Assembly (NCBI GenBank): GCA_903813345.2
Contig: CAIIXF020000006.1
Location: 5,942,989 to 6,002,988, forward strand
Source of the DNA: Owenia fusiformis
Lineage: Eukaryota; Annelida; Polychaeta; Sabellida; Oweniidae
DNA: 60,000 nucleotides
Direction: 5' to 3'
Below the pieces are notes generated by a model. It had not been told where the DNA came from. It saw only the letters and a list, made by a program, of their open reading frames with translations, and searched no databases. Position 1 is the stretch's first letter; every line of letters starts with the position of its first letter. Position numbers and translations under genes: made by a program. This document shows, piece after piece, positions 57,501-60,000 of this stretch.

Positions 57501-59178
57501 TTGTGGGAAGATCACAACAGGTAGTGCTCGATGGTGAATCAAGTTCAAAAACTCCAGTAAAATCAGGAGTTCCTCAAGGAACAGTTCTTGGACCACTCTG
57601 TTTCCTTGTTTATATCAATGATATGGGCAATAACCTATCATCCTCAGCCAGTCTTAAGCTTTTTGCCGATGACAGCCTTTTATTCATGACAGTCGAAAGC
57701 AAGCAAGATGCATTAACACTACAGGAGAATCTTGATAAACTGGTCTCCTGGGCATCAACATGGCAAATGAAATTCCATCCATCAAAATGCTATGTGCTAA
57801 ATATTCACAAAGGTAAATCCCCTATCATGCACAATTACACCATGCTAGGGGAAAACCTTAAGTTGGTAACACACATCCCATACCTAGGAATTGACATCAC
57901 AAATAACTTACGCTGGACTACACATATTCAAACTATTGTATCCAAAGCCAATAAGGTGCTTGGATTTCTCAGGCGCAACCTCCATCAATGCCCTGAAAAA
58001 GTGAAGGCTCAGGCGTATAAGTCACTAGTCCGGCCTAATTTAGAGTATGCCAGCTCGGCATGGGATCCGTACCGACAAAAAGATATTGATATGTTGGAAC
58101 AGGTACAGAGAAGAGCAGCCAGGTTTGTAACCAAATGTCACTCAAGGGAACCAGGCTGCGTCACCAAAGCTCTTCAAGACCTACAGTGGGAGCCACTGAA
58201 GGAGCGTCGAGAGGCTGCTAGAGTTTTCCTTTTCTACAAAGGAAAGCAGAACCTAGCAGCCATCGACGTGCCTCCATACTTCCGCCAACAGATCAATACC
58301 AACACTAGGTTGTATCATCCTTCTAAGTTCATACAACCATCAACTAGAACGGATGCATACAAATTTAGCTATTTCCCTAGGACAATAGCTAAATGGAACA
58401 CTCTACCTGGTGACATCTTAGACTGTGACAGTCTAAGTAGTTTTAAATCATCATACTATGCCTATGTCAATAACTGCAATTAAATAGGTGTGTTTTTAAT
58501 ATAGATCTATGTTTTAATGTAAAGGGTCCCCAGTGCACAGCAACAAGCCTGCACTACTGGTAAAGAGGGGTGATGTCAACGCGGTTAGCCTGACAGTCTC
58601 CCCAGGTAAAATGAGTTGTAAACCATAGATCTATTTTTAAATGTTAAGGTTTTAAATTATATTCTATTCAAATTCTATCACTGTTAAATTATATATCTGC
58701 TTTATATGGGCTTATTAGCCTTTTGCGGATTATTGACATAGACATAGACCTTACAATACAAACAAACAAACGATCAAATAAATAAAAAATAGAGAAGAAA
58801 TCAAGGCTCAAGAGTAAAACTTGCAAGAGTACTCATTAAATGATATTTTACTTCAAATTACCCGTGCTTTTATTTATATAATATTTGAATTATATAATAT
58901 ATCTTATGAGAGTTTAAAAAGGGCAAATATACAGTCTATAAGAAATTTAAAAAAATGTAAATTATCGATTAGGAAATAAATGGGCGATAATATGTTGTTT
59001 TTAATTACAATCTAAAACCATATTGTTGTTATGACAACCAAACGACAAATATACATTTCTATATTTTGACTATACATTTAAATAACAAACCCAATATAAA
59101 AGACATGGTTACCTCTTCTGCAAACCCCTCATCATCCAATAGTTCTTGCGCTTGTCTTGCCGTTGCCGAGTTCGCCAT
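51524..59178 (-). CDS. TXNDC9: TXNDC9-like thioredoxin-fold (phosducin-family) protein
   Basis: Six minus-strand exons: 59178-59113, 54977-54853, 54500-54386, 52465-52332, 51893-51817, 51627-51524. All are GT-AG and in phase, giving 206 residues; human TXNDC9 has 226. The N-terminal helix (about 5-60) ends in EKGHGTYE, like the family's GHGEY. The thioredoxin fold (about 64-172) has CVVHFFHEDFRRCSIMDTHL, where the family has a single Cys rather than a redox CxxC, then a cis-Pro loop (TLPAVICFKEG) and GFEELGNTDSFTTETLEKRL, which is highly diagnostic. The tail is acidic, ending DDDNSDDDW. Family members bind the CCT chaperonin and modulate tubulin and actin folding; that role here is inferred. 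The start at 59178 is the one I prefer. The frame stays open to an upstream ATG at 59250, so a longer N-terminus is possible. Confidence 0.92.
52536..54226. mobile_element. Transposon with tandem core packed with AGGTCA half-sites
   Basis: In TXNDC9 intron 3. The termini ATGTCACCACC (near 52536) and GGTGGTGACAT (ending near 54225) are inverted repeats. The core (about 52560-54060) has about eleven tandem units, mostly 126-135 bp with two longer ones. Each holds GAACATGTAGATGATTTTGA and AATTTGAAGCAAGTTGAAAA blocks and several AGGTCA/TGACCT hexamers. A GACGCCGGACGCC run and an 11-bp-stem hairpin (about 54198-54224) close the right end. The architecture recalls the 'pearl' elements described from bivalves, as I remember them; the assignment is an inference. 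Confidence 0.75.
55385..55650 (+). repeat. Dispersed repeat, forward copy
   Basis: This shares CACCAGGTGG, TGTCCAGTAAAAGAAA and GGGGTCTTTGGGGAATC blocks with 43245-43570 (reverse) and, in part, with 59583-59720. It lies in TXNDC9 intron 1. Confidence 0.6.
56036..56660. repeat. Inverted repeat next to the LINE
   Basis: The left arm, about 56036-56160, pairs with 56530-56655 (blocks TTACACTGCTTCAAAGGC, AAGAAATCTA and GCACACGAATGACATTTGT against their complements). TAGGCGAGTAGGCC at 56146 pairs with GGCCTACTCGCCTA at 56361. The whole structure immediately precedes the LINE reading frame. Confidence 0.7.
56700..58760 (+). mobile_element. 5'-truncated non-LTR retrotransposon (jockey/CR1-type LINE)
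   Basis: The element includes the reverse-transcriptase frame at 56732-58483, a 3' UTR of about 250 bp and a tail of short GACATA repeats (about 58733-58750) instead of poly(A), as in several CR1/L2-like groups. The N-terminal endonuclease expected in a full-length copy is missing. It lies antisense in TXNDC9 intron 1. The exact 5' boundary is not certain. Confidence 0.8.
56732..58483 (+). CDS. LINE reverse transcriptase (ORF2 fragment)
   Basis: 583 codons, uninterrupted. It carries the expected RT blocks in order: TGPDLIPTRVLKE (about residue 94), NYRPVSLTS (about 151), HGFRSKHSC (about 188), the motif A region VLDFSKAFDTVAHERLL (about 222), SGVPQGTVLGPLCF (about 278) and the catalytic FADDSLLF (about 312). 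A C-terminal SAWDPYRQKDIDMLEQVQRR block, seen in jockey-superfamily elements, follows. It copies element RNA into DNA at the target site in an autonomous element. With no endonuclease domain this copy is probably not autonomous. The intact frame suggests a fairly recent insertion. The first Met may be internal to the original ORF2. Confidence 0.92.
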   Translation: MQTYCITKRFWSYIKSKRKDASGISVLRNKDGDEITDAAQKANILNDQYNSVFTDEDATLPTMVPSQIPEMPNIKISTKGIHKLLTGLNPSKATGPDLIPTRVLKECSDSISPFLQIIFQQSIDEGLVPMDWKHANVTAIYKKGRRDEAVNYRPVSLTSVPCKIMEHIIFHHVMAHFDLYEILVKFQHGFRSKHSCETQLVNTIENIARALDNNKQTDMLVLDFSKAFDTVAHERLLLKLDYYGIRNNNLNWFRSWLVGRSQQVVLDGESSSKTPVKSGVPQGTVLGPLCFLVYINDMGNNLSSSASLKLFADDSLLFMTVESKQDALTLQENLDKLVSWASTWQMKFHPSKCYVLNIHKGKSPIMHNYTMLGENLKLVTHIPYLGIDITNNLRWTTHIQTIVSKANKVLGFLRRNLHQCPEKVKAQAYKSLVRPNLEYASSAWDPYRQKDIDMLEQVQRRAARFVTKCHSREPGCVTKALQDLQWEPLKERREAARVFLFYKGKQNLAAIDVPPYFRQQINTNTRLYHPSKFIQPSTRTDAYKFSYFPRTIAKWNTLPGDILDCDSLSSFKSSYYAYVNNCN

Positions 59179-60000
59179 TTTCAAACACAGATGTGTTAAA
59201 TTTCCGAACGTCTTCCTTTGGAGTTTTGCAAACACGACAGGGTCTGTCAAGCTTTATATATCAAGTTATTATCAATGTCATTGGAAGATGGCAAAGTTGT
59301 TTGTATTACATGATACATTCATTTTTCGGACGTTCATTTTTATAGAAGTGTCGCTATATTTTCAATTAACAGATTAACAGTAATTTAAATCATGCACTTC
59401 ATGATGTGCATGCACGTCTTATGATCTCTGAACTTCAAATGCTTTTTTCTATGTGAGTTATTTTTTTCTTGGTCGGCAATATTAAAGCAAAATCACACTT
59501 TGTGTCTAATTGAAAGCCCATGGTGTGAGTAACATGTTTCAATGATTATTTTTTTCTTTTTTCTTTTAAATTCAGTATAGTGGGCGTAATCATCTGGCCA
59601 GTAAAAGAAAAACATCTGTTCGATACAAGAAAACATTTCACTTTTTGTGGTTTTATAGCATTTGGGGAATTTCCTCGACTTGGTCACATTTTCAAAGAAA
59701 ATAAAATTTTCAATGTTGATACACCACATTCAATTCTTGTTAATGATGTATTTTTGAATTATGGGCATGAAATTGGTTTTAAATTTGATTCTCTTACCAA
59801 GAGACGGGTACACCCCAGTTGTCCGAAACCCAGTTGTCCGAAACCCATGCATTACCCGTCTCCGAAAAATATAGTCATAATTTACCAGAGAAATGGGGAG
59901 ACGTACTTAAGCTTAGGCCAGTTTCATGCCATGTATTTGGCCAAATTAATTAATCAATTACCAGAATGGCAGGAACGGGGGATTTATTTTACATTGTGAT
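59179..60000. other. Region upstream of TXNDC9; no supported gene
   Basis: It contains the presumed TXNDC9 5' UTR and promoter and a partial copy (59583-59720) of the dispersed repeat found at 55385 and 43245. The 139-codon + strand frame at 59580-59999 begins inside that repeat and has no recognisable domain, so I do not call it a gene. Confidence 0.45.

Noticed and set aside
59580-59999. 139-codon + strand frame at the window edge
   Set aside because: It begins within a dispersed repeat also present at 55385-55650 and 43245-43570 and has no known domain.

Overview
The window is animal nuclear DNA. Genes are split by GT-AG introns, coding density is low, the sequence is AT-rich, and small transposons and minisatellites are common. 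The type of repeat (CATGTACATGT runs, GGAC/GTAC microsatellites, elements whose core is a tandem array) together with the protein divergence suggests a lophotrochozoan, most likely a bivalve mollusc. That placement is an inference. There are no bacterial operons, CRISPR arrays or RNA genes that I can support.

Four protein-coding genes can be rebuilt exon by exon with consistent splice phases. (1) and (2) are a tandem pair on the + strand, at 3083-7011 and 10801-22806, related to the voltage-gated proton channel Hv1. Both have a very short N-terminus, the four-helix voltage-sensor core and a C-terminal coiled coil. Between S1 and S2 they carry an extracellular insert of roughly 170-205 residues with conserved cysteines, two basic cleavage-like sites and, in the second gene, a strongly His-rich stretch. 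Both lack the first S4 arginine. The second gene has two mutually exclusive, in-frame 3' ends. (3) On the - strand, 49606 down to 29427, is a 19-exon RFX6-type winged-helix transcription factor of 917 residues. (4) On the - strand, 59178 down to 51524, is a 6-exon TXNDC9-like (phosducin-family) thioredoxin-fold protein of 206 residues.

Layout: 1-3082 repeats and a small TAA-flanked transposon; 3083-7011 Hv-A; 7012-10800 intergenic; 10801-22806 Hv-B, with a long inverted repeat in intron 1; 22807-29426 intergenic, with several inverted-repeat elements; 29427-49606 RFX6; 49607-51523 spacer; 51524-59178 TXNDC9, holding a tandem-core transposon in intron 3 and an antisense LINE in intron 1; 59179-60000 upstream DNA. 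Hv-B and RFX6 converge. RFX6 and TXNDC9 lie head to tail.

The most unusual material is the proton-channel pair, read here as candidate channels with a cleavable, metal-binding ectodomain, and two independent cases in which a tandem array has multiplied a 5' splice site just downstream of its own exon (Hv-A intron 2 and RFX6 intron 9). All reconstructions were made by eye from the sequence. No alignment or database search was run.
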